DNA of 62,725 bases from Flavobacteriales bacterium (GTDB lineage: Bacteria > Bacteroidota > Bacteroidia > Flavobacteriales > Schleiferiaceae): positions 1 to 62,725 of the forward strand of contig REDE01000125.1 in assembly GCA_007693635.1 (NCBI GenBank), given 5' to 3'. The position numbers were made by a program, and so were the translations under genes. A model generated the notes under the pieces. It was not told the DNA's origin. It ran no database searches and saw only the letters and a program-made list of their open reading frames with translations. Position 1 is the stretch's first letter, and the number at the start of each line of letters is the position of its first letter. Shown here piece after piece: positions 35,318-45,806 of the stretch.

Positions 35318-35824
35318 TTAGAAACGATAGTCTTGTAATCTTTCCATCATTTTTCTTCTTGCCAAAAAGATTCTACTTTTAACGGTTCCTAGTGGAATGT
35401 CTAGAATTTCGGCAATCTCCTCGTATTTGTATCCATTGTAATGCATCATGAACGTATCCAAATACGTTTTATCAACGGATTCTAACTGACGCATTAAGTA
35501 TTGTTGATCAACCAATCGGTCGGTACGAACTTCAGCTTCACTTTGGCGTGAATTGATAAAGTATTTGTTTTCTGTTTCGTCAACAAAAGTGTTTTGGTGT
35601 TTTTTCTTGCGATAGTTATTGATAAAGGTGTTTTTCATGATGGTATATAACCAACCTTTTATGTTGGTTCCATCCTGATACTTTTCTTTGTTTTTAATCG
35701 CCTTGAAAAAGGTTTCCTGCGTTAAATCATCAGCATCGTCCATACTTTTGGTAAGCTTCATGGCCAATTGGTGCAAAAACTGCTGGTGCGTGCTGATCAA
35801 ATTCCCAAACTCTGAAGTTGACAT
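35318..35824 (-). CDS. ECF-type RNA polymerase sigma factor
   Basis: This 168-residue sigma-70-family protein has region 2 (DADDLTQETFFKAIKNK and GWLYTIMKNTFINNYRKKK) and region 4 (YEEIAEILDIPLGTVKSRIFLARRKM), with no extra regions, as in ECF sigmas. No anti-sigma gene with a membrane segment is adjacent, so control may be transcriptional. It is the first gene of the carotenoid operon, 28 bp before crtI. It may drive its own operon or photolyase-type genes in response to light or singlet oxygen, which is inference. The promoter upstream is of the housekeeping type. Confidence 0.92.
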   Translation of the reverse strand: MSTSEFGNLISTHQQFLHQLAMKLTKSMDDADDLTQETFFKAIKNKEKYQDGTNIKGWLYTIMKNTFINNYRKKKHQNTFVDETENKYFINSRQSEAEVRTDRLVDQQYLMRQLESVDKTYLDTFMMHYNGYKYEEIAEILDIPLGTVKSRIFLARRKMMERLQDYRF

Positions 35825-35850
35825 AATGATTTTGTTTAATTAATTCGGGT

Positions 35851-35882
35851 CAAAGGTAAACAAAAAACTCATATCCCCACAA
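35851..35882 (-). promoter_or_regulatory. Promoter of the sigma-crtI-crtB-idi operon
   Basis: On the minus strand TTG (35882-35880), a 21-nt spacer and TACCTTTG (35858-35851) match the housekeeping Bacteroidota promoter. The predicted leader is about 25 nt. GTTTAA and TTAAAC half-sites (about 35887-35915) lie just upstream and might be operator parts. I see no protein-coding gene in 35825-36290. Confidence 0.6.
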
Positions 35883-36097
35883 GTTTTGTTTAAAAAAAAT
35901 GCTAAAATATTAAACGAATATTATTGTATGTGTCGTTGTTTTTTTCTAAGTATTTGTATTTCAGTTTTTTGGTTTTTCGGTTTGGTTTGTTTTGCTTGAA
36001 CGTCAGTGTTTTTTGTTAACCTAGCTTAATTGTTTAACTACTGTGCGATGTGTTATAACGATGTTTTCTGGACTAATTATTTATTTTGACGACTCAC

Positions 36098-36129
36098 TTG
36101 TGTCCCAAAAAAATTTTAATGGGACACGA
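36098..36129. promoter_or_regulatory. Inverted repeat in the sigma/DUF2279 gap
   Basis: GTGTCCC (36100-36106) and GGGACAC (36121-36127) flank a 14-nt A/T loop; one wobble and one T-A pair extend the stem on each side. No long T-run follows on either strand, so it is a weak terminator candidate for the DUF2279 gene or a regulator site upstream of the sigma-crt operon. A second 12-bp palindrome, TGGCTATAGCCA, is at 36169-36180. Confidence 0.4.
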
Positions 36130-36290
36130 ATGTTGATAAGCCTTATTTTTTTGCTTTTGTGGGAGTAGTGGCTATAGCCAGATTTTTATAATTTAAATCT
36201 GGGATTCGTCGTTTGCTACTAGCATTCTCATGCCGAGAAGATTTTTCACTTGCTTTTTTTTGTCTTGCTAACAAGTGAATGCGTAGTGCT

Positions 36291-37229
36291 TTACATGTAT
36301 ATAAAATGAAATTGCCACCCAAATACACTGTTGTACTCAATTGCTGGAGCCGGCATTTTTAGTAAATTAAGAGCTTCAAAGAATCCTTTCAGCCATTTTT
36401 TGGTCGTTGGTATTGCTGCAAAGTCTATATCTGGTGATATAAAAAATTGTCGGTAACGTGCAAATTCAGGTGCTAGTTGTCCGCTTATAAATCTTGGGTT
36501 TTCGAATTCGCCAAGCATACCGCCTGCGCTGTAGCCTAGAGCAATATTTAACCATTTCGGGATGTAGTCGTTTTTCCAAAATCGGTGAATGTTTGTGCTC
36601 AGCCAATAACTTTGTGAATTGTAATCCATAAATAAATTCTCGACAATATTTTCTCCCAGTGCACGTGGTCTTATGGGTGCGTATTCCGAAGGGTAGAAAG
36701 AGAATTTTAATTTTACCGGCTGCTCGTCGAAGAAATACTCTTGAGCAATGAATAATGCGCTACCCGCTGTATTGGCCCAAACGTCTCCCCACGAGAACCC
36801 GTATCCTTCGTACATTCCATCAAATATTTCTATGGGTAATTGCAGCACAAAGCCAAGTGTGCCTCCAAACCATAGGGCTTTATTTTTGCTCACTCCGCTC
36901 CATCTTAAGGCATGGTATCCGACTCGACTTTGGTGATAGGCGACGTAGGCATGGGCCCATTTGTCCATTTGATTCCATCCAGCATTGTCGTTGTAAAAGG
37001 TAAACGGTGCTCGCGGTTGATCTCTATACCAAACTTCCGATAAATAAATCATGCCGCCAACATAAAAGCCACCTATGCTGCTGCTAACCAATGCAAGACG
37101 CGTTTTATTTATCTCCGATATTGAATCTTGACCCATTGATTTCCGTGGAGATAATAGGCAAATGAACACGATGCATAATGCAATACAAGGTGAAAATATC
37201 TTTTGGTATGAATAACTGCGTAGTTGCAT
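36291..37229 (-). CDS. DUF2279 family predicted envelope protein
   Basis: This 312-residue protein has a hydrophobic N-terminal signal (ending KSMGQ) and the DUF2279 pattern: YLSEVWYRDQPRAPFTFYND, NQMDKWAHAYVAYHQ, then YEGYGFSWGDVWANTAGSALF, with conserved His and Asp residues (DKxxH). DUF2279 proteins are widespread in Bacteroidota and have no known function; some resemble VanZ-like or lipid-associated proteins. The ATG at 37229 is chosen rather than an in-frame TTG at 37253. It is divergent from lpd and on the same strand as the crt operon but 467 bp from it. Confidence 0.8.
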   Translation of the reverse strand: MQLRSYSYQKIFSPCIALCIVFICLLSPRKSMGQDSISEINKTRLALVSSSIGGFYVGGMIYLSEVWYRDQPRAPFTFYNDNAGWNQMDKWAHAYVAYHQSRVGYHALRWSGVSKNKALWFGGTLGFVLQLPIEIFDGMYEGYGFSWGDVWANTAGSALFIAQEYFFDEQPVKLKFSFYPSEYAPIRPRALGENIVENLFMDYNSQSYWLSTNIHRFWKNDYIPKWLNIALGYSAGGMLGEFENPRFISGQLAPEFARYRQFFISPDIDFAAIPTTKKWLKGFFEALNLLKMPAPAIEYNSVFGWQFHFIYM

Positions 37230-37432
37230 TTGTAGTTGAATATTGGTGTGCAAGGTACTAATTAATTGCTGTATTTAGTCTGTAGGCAAAATGATGTTCT
37301 TTTTTAGATTGGTAAGCACCCCTATTATTTGATTAAATTCTTGGTGGAAAAAACTACTCCAAATCGACTATATTCTCATTGCCTTATCGTATTTTCGCAG
37401 CCTAAGTTTAAGAATTTCAATTATCCCATATC

Positions 37433-38821
37433 ATGAATTACGATGTTATTATTGTGGGTTCCGGTCCAGGTGGATACGTAGCCGCTATTCGCGCTTCTCA
37501 ACTAGGCTTAAAAACAGCTATTGTTGAAAAAGAAAGTCTAGGTGGCGTATGTTTAAACTGGGGCTGCATACCTACGAAGGCGCTTTTGAAATCAGCGAAT
37601 GTTTTTGAATATATCCAACACGCCAAGGATTACGGAATTAGTGTCTCGGATGCGAAACACGACTTCAATGCGGTAGTGAAGCGTTCTCGTGACGTTGCCA
37701 ACGGAATGAGTGGTGGTGTTCAATTTTTAATGAAAAAGAATAAAATTGACGTCATCAGCGGCACTGGAAAGGTCTTGAAAGGTAAAAAAGTAGCCGTCAC
37801 CAACGAGAAGGGGGAGGTTAAGGAATACAGTGCCAAGCACATAATTATTGCTACCGGTGCGCGTAGTCGTGATCTTCCAAGTATGAAGCAAGATGGAGAA
37901 AAGATAATCGGTTACCGTAAGGCAATGGTTTTGGAAAATCAGCCTAAGAAAATGGTTGTTGTTGGTAGCGGAGCAATTGGTGTAGAGTTTTCATATTTTT
38001 ATAACGCTATGGGTACGAATGTAACCATCGTAGAATATATGGATCGCGTTGTGCCTGTTGAGGATGAAGAAGTAAGCAAGCAGCTTGAACGCAGCTTCAA
38101 AAAAGCAGGAATTAATATAATGACCAGCTCAGAAGTAACCGGAGTGGATACGTCTGGTAGCGGTTGTAAAGTGACAGTTAAAACCAAAAAGGGGACGGAA
38201 ACCATCGAATGTGATGTTGTGCTCTCTGCCGCCGGGGTTGTGGCTAATATCGAAAATATTGGTCTGGAAGAAGTGGGAATCAAAACCGAAAAAGGAAAAA
38301 TCGTTGTCGATGGAATGTACCGAACCAACGTAGACGGGTATTACGCCATTGGTGATTGCACTCCTGGTCAAGCTTTAGCTCACGTAGCATCAGCGGAGGG
38401 TATTATCTGTGTTGAGAATATTGCCGGACACCATCCTCAAGCTTTAGACTATAATAATATTCCTGGGTGTACTTATTGTTCGCCTGAAATCGCCTCTGTC
38501 GGGTATACCGAAAAAGCAGCTAAGGATGCAGGATACGAGATTAAAGTCGGCAAATTCCCTTTCTCGGCAAGTGGCAAGGCTAGTGCAGCCGGACACAAAG
38601 ACGGGTTTGTGAAACTAATTTTCGATGCAAAGTATGGCGAGCTATTAGGCGCGCACATGATCGGAGCCAATGTAACAGAAATGATTGCAGAAGCAGTTGT
38701 TGCGCGTAAATTGGAAACGACAGGAATGGAAATGATTAAAGCTGTTCACCCGCACCCTACGATGAGTGAGGCGGTAATGGAAGCAGCAGCCGCAGCTTAC
38801 GGTGAGGTCATTCACATGTAA
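37433..38821 (+). CDS. lpdA: Dihydrolipoyl dehydrogenase
   Basis: This 462-residue flavoprotein is the E3 component of 2-oxoacid dehydrogenase complexes, reoxidising dihydrolipoamide with NAD+. FAD binding is shown by VIIVGSGPGGYVAAIRASQLG, the redox pair by GGVCLNWGCIPTK (CxxxxC), NAD binding by VVVGSGAIGVEFSYFY and the catalytic His-Glu by HPHPTMSEAVMEA at the C-terminus. Length is normal. It is a single-gene unit with a terminator after it and is not next to E1/E2 genes. Confidence 0.96.
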   Translation: MNYDVIIVGSGPGGYVAAIRASQLGLKTAIVEKESLGGVCLNWGCIPTKALLKSANVFEYIQHAKDYGISVSDAKHDFNAVVKRSRDVANGMSGGVQFLMKKNKIDVISGTGKVLKGKKVAVTNEKGEVKEYSAKHIIIATGARSRDLPSMKQDGEKIIGYRKAMVLENQPKKMVVVGSGAIGVEFSYFYNAMGTNVTIVEYMDRVVPVEDEEVSKQLERSFKKAGINIMTSSEVTGVDTSGSGCKVTVKTKKGTETIECDVVLSAAGVVANIENIGLEEVGIKTEKGKIVVDGMYRTNVDGYYAIGDCTPGQALAHVASAEGIICVENIAGHHPQALDYNNIPGCTYCSPEIASVGYTEKAAKDAGYEIKVGKFPFSASGKASAAGHKDGFVKLIFDAKYGELLGAHMIGANVTEMIAEAVVARKLETTGMEMIKAVHPHPTMSEAVMEAAAAAYGEVIHM

Positions 38822-38872
38822 TCTGATTCGCTTCTGATTAAACGGGTCTTTGTATCTGTTTTCCACATTTTT

Positions 38873-38912
38873 AAAACCCCGATTTGCCATTGTGCGAATC
38901 GGGGTTTTTTTT
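38873..38912 (+). terminator. Terminator of lpdA
   Basis: AAAACCCCGATT (38873-38884) pairs with AATCGGGGTTTT (38897-38908) around a 12-nt loop, followed by more T residues to 38912. Confidence 0.85.
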
Positions 38913-38997
38913 GCGAAATTGATCGACTTGTTCAATATTAGTCTTATTGGTTGCCAAAGACTTTGTTTCAGGCTAAAGTGAAATGTGTTGTTCCTGC

Positions 38998-39037
38998 AAA
39001 AAAAATGGCCAAACGGAATTGAATTCCATCTGGCCAT
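38998..39037 (-). terminator. Terminator of gyrB
   Basis: On the minus strand ATGGCCA (39037-39031) pairs with TGGCCAT (39011-39005), with an inner GGAATT/AATTCC stem, and is followed by a seven-T run. It lies 23 bp beyond the gyrB stop, in the gap to lpdA. Confidence 0.75.
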
Positions 39038-39059
39038 ATGTGTAAATTTCGAAATGACT

Positions 39060-41012
<1,953 letters not shown>

Positions 41013-41198
41013 TCAGCTTTTTTGTTATCCCGACAAAGATACATCCGTTTGTCATTTTTTAGAGAGTGTACCCCTTTAAAAAACGGCCTTTTTTAAACAC
41101 TTTTTTTAACATGTAATAAACGAAAATCAGCTTTTGAGTATATTTTCACCTAAGCATTGTGTAAAGTTATTTCTGCGTTGTTGGATTGAATGCTGATG

Positions 41199-41226
41199 TT
41201 TGGCTGGTTTCGCTATTGTATATTTG
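41199..41226 (+). promoter_or_regulatory. Candidate promoter of the thioredoxin-like gene
   Basis: TATATTTG (41219-41226) matches TAnnTTTG; a TTTG at 41199-41202 is 16 nt upstream, shorter than usual. The predicted leader is about 29 nt, which agrees with the ATG at 41259 and not an upstream in-frame start at 41190. Confidence 0.4.
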
Positions 41227-41258
41227 TATTTCAAAACGAATTTTCTAAATGGACTAAA

Positions 41259-41795
41259 ATGCAATATTTATTCTCACTTTCGCTGGTTTTCGCTTCTTTT
41301 GTTCTTTCCGCTCAAGTCAATTGGATTTCCTTCTCTGATTTAGAAAAAGCGCAACAATCCGACCCTCGTCCGGTAATTGTTGATATGTACACGACTTGGT
41401 GTGGTCCATGTAAAATGATGGATGCGAACACATTTAATCATCCAAAGGTGGCTGCTTACATCAATCGTCACTTCCATGCGGTGAAGTTTAATGCCGAGGG
41501 AAATGAGGAAATCCTATTTGGCGGCCAGCGTATCGTCAACGAACAGTACGATCCTGCTAAACGAGGTAGAAACGCAACCCATCCTTTTGCGGGCAGCTTT
41601 GCCGTTAATGGTCGCTTGGCATATCCAACAACCGCATATTTAAGTCCGGACTTGAAAATGCTCACACAGCCCATCCAAGGTTATCTGACGCCCGATAAAA
41701 TTGAGCCTATTTTAAAATTTTTTGGAAGTAAAGCTTTTGAACGTCAAACTTGGGATCAGTTTAATGAATCATTTGCCCCGGAGTGGATAAATTAA
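41259..41795 (+). CDS. Secreted thioredoxin-like protein
   Basis: This 178-residue protein has a signal peptide (1-19, ending VLSAQ) and a thioredoxin fold with the redox motif TTWCGPCKMMDANTF (WCGPC), close to the thioredoxin_7/DUF255 group. It should act in the periplasm as a disulfide reductase or isomerase. The C-terminal half has an RGRNATHPFAGSFAVNGRLAYPTTAYLS segment (in two parts RGRNATHPFAGS and GRLAYPTTAYLS), with the cis-proline in YPTTAYL. Length is normal. The next gene, 61 bp downstream, is an outer-membrane barrel, possibly co-transcribed. Confidence 0.87.
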   Translation: MQYLFSLSLVFASFVLSAQVNWISFSDLEKAQQSDPRPVIVDMYTTWCGPCKMMDANTFNHPKVAAYINRHFHAVKFNAEGNEEILFGGQRIVNEQYDPAKRGRNATHPFAGSFAVNGRLAYPTTAYLSPDLKMLTQPIQGYLTPDKIEPILKFFGSKAFERQTWDQFNESFAPEWIN

Positions 41796-41856
41796 CGAGA
41801 CGCTGTTTTCGGCTTACACATTTTTTTCACAAATCTAAGCATTCGCAATTATACCG

Positions 41857-42978
41857 ATGCGAAGCGCTATAATCTTGGTTTGTGTTCTGCTGAATATAAG
41901 CATGACAGGCCAGCATCCCATTCTTAAAGCATTCGGTTTTCGGTCGCTCGACGATACGATTGTCCACCGTGATAATGGTTTAGCGATTGTGCCTTTAATA
42001 TATTACACTCCAGATACCCGTTGGGCGGCAGGAGCTTCTTTGGTGTATTACTTTAGTTTTACCGCCCGTGATTCTAGTGAGCAGGATACCAGACTTTCTT
42101 TTATTCAAACTTTAGCGGATTATACGCAGAATCAGCAATTTGATTTTTGGGCGACTTGGAGTTTGTTTAGTCGAAACGAGTCCTACTTGTCTAAAGGCGA
42201 ATTTCGTTTTCGTAATTTTCCCGATCGATTTTATGGTATAGGAAACGCTACAACCGAGGATATGATGGAGCGGTACAGTTACAATTTAGTAAGCTTTAAG
42301 GCTCTACTTATGAAAAAGGTTGCCAGGGGTTGGTTTGTAGGTGGTGATTTTCATCTGACTCGTGAATATCAGTTTGAATTTGAACCCGGAGGCGCATTGG
42401 CTTCTGGGAATATTCTTGGCGCCGAGAACGTAAACGGAGTTGCGGTGGGTGCAGTTGTGAGTAACGATACCCGAGATAATGTAATTAATCCCTATCGGGG
42501 TAGACTTTTAGAAGTTTCCACTTATCAGTATCTACGTCAACTTGGAAGCAGCTTTAACTTTTTGAGTATTCAATCGGTGGCTCAGTGGTACACGCAAGTC
42601 TTTCCCAAGCATATTATAGCGATTCAGTATCGGGGAATCTTCCAGTTTGGAGATATTCCATTTTTGGATTTGGCGATGCTGGGTAACGATGATTTGTTAA
42701 GGGGATACGCGCGTAACCGTTTCCGAGATGCTAATTTTTTAGGAGTTCAGACGGAATATCGATTTCCACTGTATCAGCGATTTGGTGGAGTGGCTTTTGC
42801 CGGACTAGGGGATGTATATAATTCTTCTGCGGATATTTCGTTACAAACGCTTAAGTACAGTCTTGGTGTTGGATTGCGTTTTTTGGTAGATCCGGCTGAG
42901 CGTTTGAATATCCGTTTTGATGTGGGTTTTGGTCGCAACAGCATGGCCTACTACCTCATGGTTACAGAGTCGTTTTAG
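41857..42978 (+). CDS. Omp85/surface-antigen (D15) family beta-barrel protein
   Basis: This 373-residue outer-membrane protein has a short signal peptide (ending SMTGQ) and a 16-strand-like barrel with alternating aromatic strands. The C-terminal half has NVINPYRGRLLEVSTY, LGNDDLLRGYARNRFRD (the L6-loop-like RGY motif) and terminal strand YYLMVTESF ending in Phe. No POTRA domains are visible, so it is a truncated patatin- or D15-like barrel rather than BamA. It may be a passive pore. It ends 3 bp before the convergent regulator gene. Confidence 0.82.
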   Translation: MRSAIILVCVLLNISMTGQHPILKAFGFRSLDDTIVHRDNGLAIVPLIYYTPDTRWAAGASLVYYFSFTARDSSEQDTRLSFIQTLADYTQNQQFDFWATWSLFSRNESYLSKGEFRFRNFPDRFYGIGNATTEDMMERYSYNLVSFKALLMKKVARGWFVGGDFHLTREYQFEFEPGGALASGNILGAENVNGVAVGAVVSNDTRDNVINPYRGRLLEVSTYQYLRQLGSSFNFLSIQSVAQWYTQVFPKHIIAIQYRGIFQFGDIPFLDLAMLGNDDLLRGYARNRFRDANFLGVQTEYRFPLYQRFGGVAFAGLGDVYNSSADISLQTLKYSLGVGLRFLVDPAERLNIRFDVGFGRNSMAYYLMVTESF

Positions 42979-42981
42979 GAA

Positions 42982-43875
42982 TTAGCGAAGGATGGTGTTT
43001 TTGAGGACTTCAATGTTCTGATAATAGCGAAATCTAGTGGGATCTATTTCCGATGAATAATCAACATCTTTAGTTTTATATCCAGTAAAGTGAAACCAGC
43101 AATCTTCACGATCAAAAAGTCGATCTATTTCCTTAAAATACAACTCCTTTTCGTCATCAAAGGGTCTGGTTGTTAAAACTGAAACAAAATTTCTTGCTCC
43201 GGTTGTCTTTAATACAGAAGGTAAATATTGGAACGGAACAGACTGACCTAAGTAAATAACCCTTTTGCCGTTTTTTCTAAGGTAATAGTAGAGGTAAAGC
43301 AGACTCAGTTCGTGAAGCTCTTCATCGGGTAAATACAAAATATAGGCGTCGGAAGCTTTTGCAGAGACCATAATTTGGTCGATGGCTGTGAAAAGTTTTT
43401 GGCGAATTAAATTAGAAATAAAGTGTTCATGGGCCACATTGATAGCTTCGGTTTGCCAAAGTAAACCAACTTCTAAAATAAAATTTCCGATGATGTGTTT
43501 AAAAGCATCTTCTGCCCCCATTTGAAAAATGGCGGTATTGACAACCTTCTCAAACAAATCTTGATCGTAATCGAGCATGGCTACCTTCAGACTATTAATC
43601 TGACTGGTATAATCGCCTTTGTACGACGAAAGCTCAAGAACTTTCTCGTACATTTCTTTTTCCGACATTTGGCCAACTTTGCTAATGCGGATTCCGTTTT
43701 TGACTAGTATAGAGATATTAAGCAGACGTTTTAGGTCGTCGTCTAAGTAGTAACGAATATTTGTATCGGTTCTTTGTGGTTGAATAATGTCGTAGCGTTG
43801 CTCCCATATTCTTATGGTATGCGCTTTAATTCCCGATAGATGCTCGAGGTCTTTTATAGAATACTTAGTTTCCAT
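42982..43875 (-). CDS. MerR-family regulator with cobalamin-binding domain (LitR/CarH type)
   Basis: This 297-residue protein has an N-terminal MerR helix-turn-helix (YSIKDLEHLSGIKAHTIRIWEQRY), a helical B12-binding-2 cap domain and a cobalamin-binding Rossmann domain. The W-x9-EH signature that caps adenosylcobalamin in Thermus CarH is kept (W140, E150, H151), and H188 in EELHELSLLY is at the lower-ligand position, although the usual HELG glycine is serine. CarH/LitR proteins bind DNA as tetramers in the dark and release it when light breaks AdoCbl. It is 7 kb from the carotenoid-photolyase operon, its most likely target. TACTTTTG on the minus strand (43930-43923) is its probable -7 box. Confidence 0.9.
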   Translation of the reverse strand: METKYSIKDLEHLSGIKAHTIRIWEQRYDIIQPQRTDTNIRYYLDDDLKRLLNISILVKNGIRISKVGQMSEKEMYEKVLELSSYKGDYTSQINSLKVAMLDYDQDLFEKVVNTAIFQMGAEDAFKHIIGNFILEVGLLWQTEAINVAHEHFISNLIRQKLFTAIDQIMVSAKASDAYILYLPDEELHELSLLYLYYYLRKNGKRVIYLGQSVPFQYLPSVLKTTGARNFVSVLTTRPFDDEKELYFKEIDRLFDREDCWFHFTGYKTKDVDYSSEIDPTRFRYYQNIEVLKNTILR

Positions 43876-43950
43876 GCTCCATGAATCGCTCTGTAAATTT
43901 ATTTGGTTGTTGGTTTAACACAAAAGTAACAACTTTGGGTGGGTGTTTTG

Positions 43951-43968
43951 TTTAGTAATCTAAACATT
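43951..43968. promoter_or_regulatory. Perfect inverted repeat over the MerR promoter's -33 region
   Basis: TGTTTAG-TAAT-CTAAACA is an 18-bp dyad with 7-bp arms. It lies about 20 bp upstream of the regulator's -7 box and also about 45 bp upstream of a TACTTTTG box (44013-44020) for prfC. It is well placed for autoregulation by the LitR/CarH-like protein; binding is inferred. Confidence 0.5.
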
Positions 43969-44139
43969 TTGTGTGGTTTTTTTTCACATTTTTTATGCCT
44001 TCCTTTTTGAAGTACTTTTGCGCCGCCTTAGAAGGTGTTTTTTTATTCGAAGAAAATGCGGGTAAAGACACTCTACAGGTTTTATGATGCGGCTTAACAA
44101 GACTGGCGTTTTGCTTAAGGCATATAATTAAATACACAA

Positions 44140-45714
44140 ATGGAAAAGGAAATATTACGCCGACGTACTTTTGGAATCATATCGCATCCCGATGCCGGTA
44201 AAACGACTCTAACAGAGAAATTACTGCTTTTTGGTGGGGCGATTCAAGAGGCCGGAGCGGTAAAGTCTAATAAGATTCAGAAGACTGCTACTTCTGATTT
44301 TATGGAGATTGAGAAACAGCGTGGGATATCGGTGGCGACTTCGGTAATGGCCTTTGCGTATAAGGATTACCGAATTAACATTTTGGACACTCCTGGTCAC
44401 CAAGATTTTGCTGAGGATACATACCGGACTCTTACGGCTGTAGATTCCGTTATTTTGGTCGTGGACGTGGCTAAGGGTGTGGAGGCACAAACTGAGAAGT
44501 TGGCGGAGGTTTGTCGGATGCGCGATACGCCAATTATGGTGTTTATCAATAAAATGGATCGTGAAGGGAAAGATGCTTTTGATTTATTAGACGAAATTGA
44601 GAAAAAAATAGGTTTGAGTCTTTCTCCTCTGAGTTGGCCAGTTGGAATGGGGCAGGACTTTCAGGGGGTTTATGACATCTGGTCAAAGAGTTTGAAGTTG
44701 TATCTTGGCGGTAGTAAGCAAAAAATTCAAGAGTCGATCAAGATTACCGACTTGAGTGATTCATCACTGGAGGACATGATTGGTAATAAGGCTGCTAAAA
44801 CCTTGCGCGATGAGATTGAGTTAATCAGTGGCGTTTACGAAGATTTTGATGTTGAGGCATATCGTCAGGGTTTGCTTTCTCCCGTGTTTTTTGGTTCGGC
44901 ATTAAATAATTTTGGTGTTGCAGAATTGCTCGATTGTTTTGTCGAAATAGCTCCATCACCACAGCCTAAAAAGGCGGTTGATCGCTTGGTAAATCCCAAC
45001 GAGAAAAATTTCTCCGCTTTTATATTTAAGATTCATGCCAACATGGATCCCAATCACCGCAATCGTTTGGCTTTTGCGAAAATTGTTTCGGGGTCTTTTG
45101 AACGCAACACAAATTACCTGCATGTTCGCTCTGGGAAAAAAATGAAGTTTTCGGCTCCAATGACTTTTTTCGCGAGTAAAAAAAGTGTTGTTGAAACCGC
45201 TTTTGCCGGAGATATTGTCGGATTACCAGATTCTGGTAATTTTAGAATTGGGGATGCTTTTACGGAGGGTGAGTTGTTGCAATTCAAAGACATACCTTCC
45301 TTTTCTCCTGAGCACTTCCGCTTTATTAATAATGATGATCCGATGAAGGCGAAGCAGTTGAATAAAGGTGTTGATCAGTTGATGGATGAAGGTGTTGCGC
45401 AGTTGTTCACCCTAGAACACAACGGAAGGAAAATCATAGGAACGGTGGGCGCCCTACAATATGAGGTTATACAATATCGCCTCGAGCATGAGTATGGAGC
45501 CAAATGCTCCTATGAAAATTATCCGTGCTATAAAGCATGCTGGATTGAGTCGTCGAACCAGACTCAGTTGGAAGAGTTTAAGCGTCAAAAAGGAAGGTTT
45601 TTAGCTAGAGATAAATTTAATCAGCTGGTTTATATGGCTGATTCCTCGTTTAGCCTACAAATGGCTAAGGATAAATTTCCGGATATTAATTTCCATTTTA
45701 AATCGGAGTTTTAG
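44140..45714 (+). CDS. prfC: Peptide chain release factor 3
   Basis: This 524-residue GTPase removes RF1 or RF2 from ribosomes after termination. The GTPase motifs are SHPDAGKTTLTEK (P-loop), DTPGHQDFAEDT (G3) and NKMDREG (G4), followed by EF-Tu-like domain 2 and the RF3 C-terminal domain (YGAKCSYENYPCYKACWIES). Length is normal. TACTTTTG at 44013-44020 is a likely -7 box, giving a leader of about 115 nt. The upstream gap also contains the MerR operator. Confidence 0.96.
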   Translation: MEKEILRRRTFGIISHPDAGKTTLTEKLLLFGGAIQEAGAVKSNKIQKTATSDFMEIEKQRGISVATSVMAFAYKDYRINILDTPGHQDFAEDTYRTLTAVDSVILVVDVAKGVEAQTEKLAEVCRMRDTPIMVFINKMDREGKDAFDLLDEIEKKIGLSLSPLSWPVGMGQDFQGVYDIWSKSLKLYLGGSKQKIQESIKITDLSDSSLEDMIGNKAAKTLRDEIELISGVYEDFDVEAYRQGLLSPVFFGSALNNFGVAELLDCFVEIAPSPQPKKAVDRLVNPNEKNFSAFIFKIHANMDPNHRNRLAFAKIVSGSFERNTNYLHVRSGKKMKFSAPMTFFASKKSVVETAFAGDIVGLPDSGNFRIGDAFTEGELLQFKDIPSFSPEHFRFINNDDPMKAKQLNKGVDQLMDEGVAQLFTLEHNGRKIIGTVGALQYEVIQYRLEHEYGAKCSYENYPCYKACWIESSNQTQLEEFKRQKGRFLARDKFNQLVYMADSSFSLQMAKDKFPDINFHFKSEF

Positions 45715-45772
45715 GTGAGATTTGCTTTTTTTTGCGGTTTTTTTTGGCCCATAACTTTATGGAATGAATGTT

Positions 45773-45802
45773 TTTGTGTAGACTGATTTACGCGTATTTT
45801 TG
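45773..45802 (+). promoter_or_regulatory. Promoter immediately before the GWxTD gene
   Basis: TTTG (45773-45776), an 18-nt spacer and TATTTTTG (45795-45802) fit the promoter pattern. The ATG at 45807 lies 4 nt downstream, so the transcript should be leaderless or nearly so. Confidence 0.5.
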
Positions 45803-45806
45803 TTGT

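Noticed and set aside
24658-35824. The whole minus-strand run as one 13-gene operon
   Set aside because: A candidate promoter before the GNAT gene and a 107-bp gap between idi and queD suggest more than one transcript.
36143-36340. Lys-rich 65-codon frame on the minus strand after the DUF2279 gene
   Set aside because: It begins inside DUF2279 in another frame, has low-complexity basic composition and covers the palindrome; no start context or recognisable domain.
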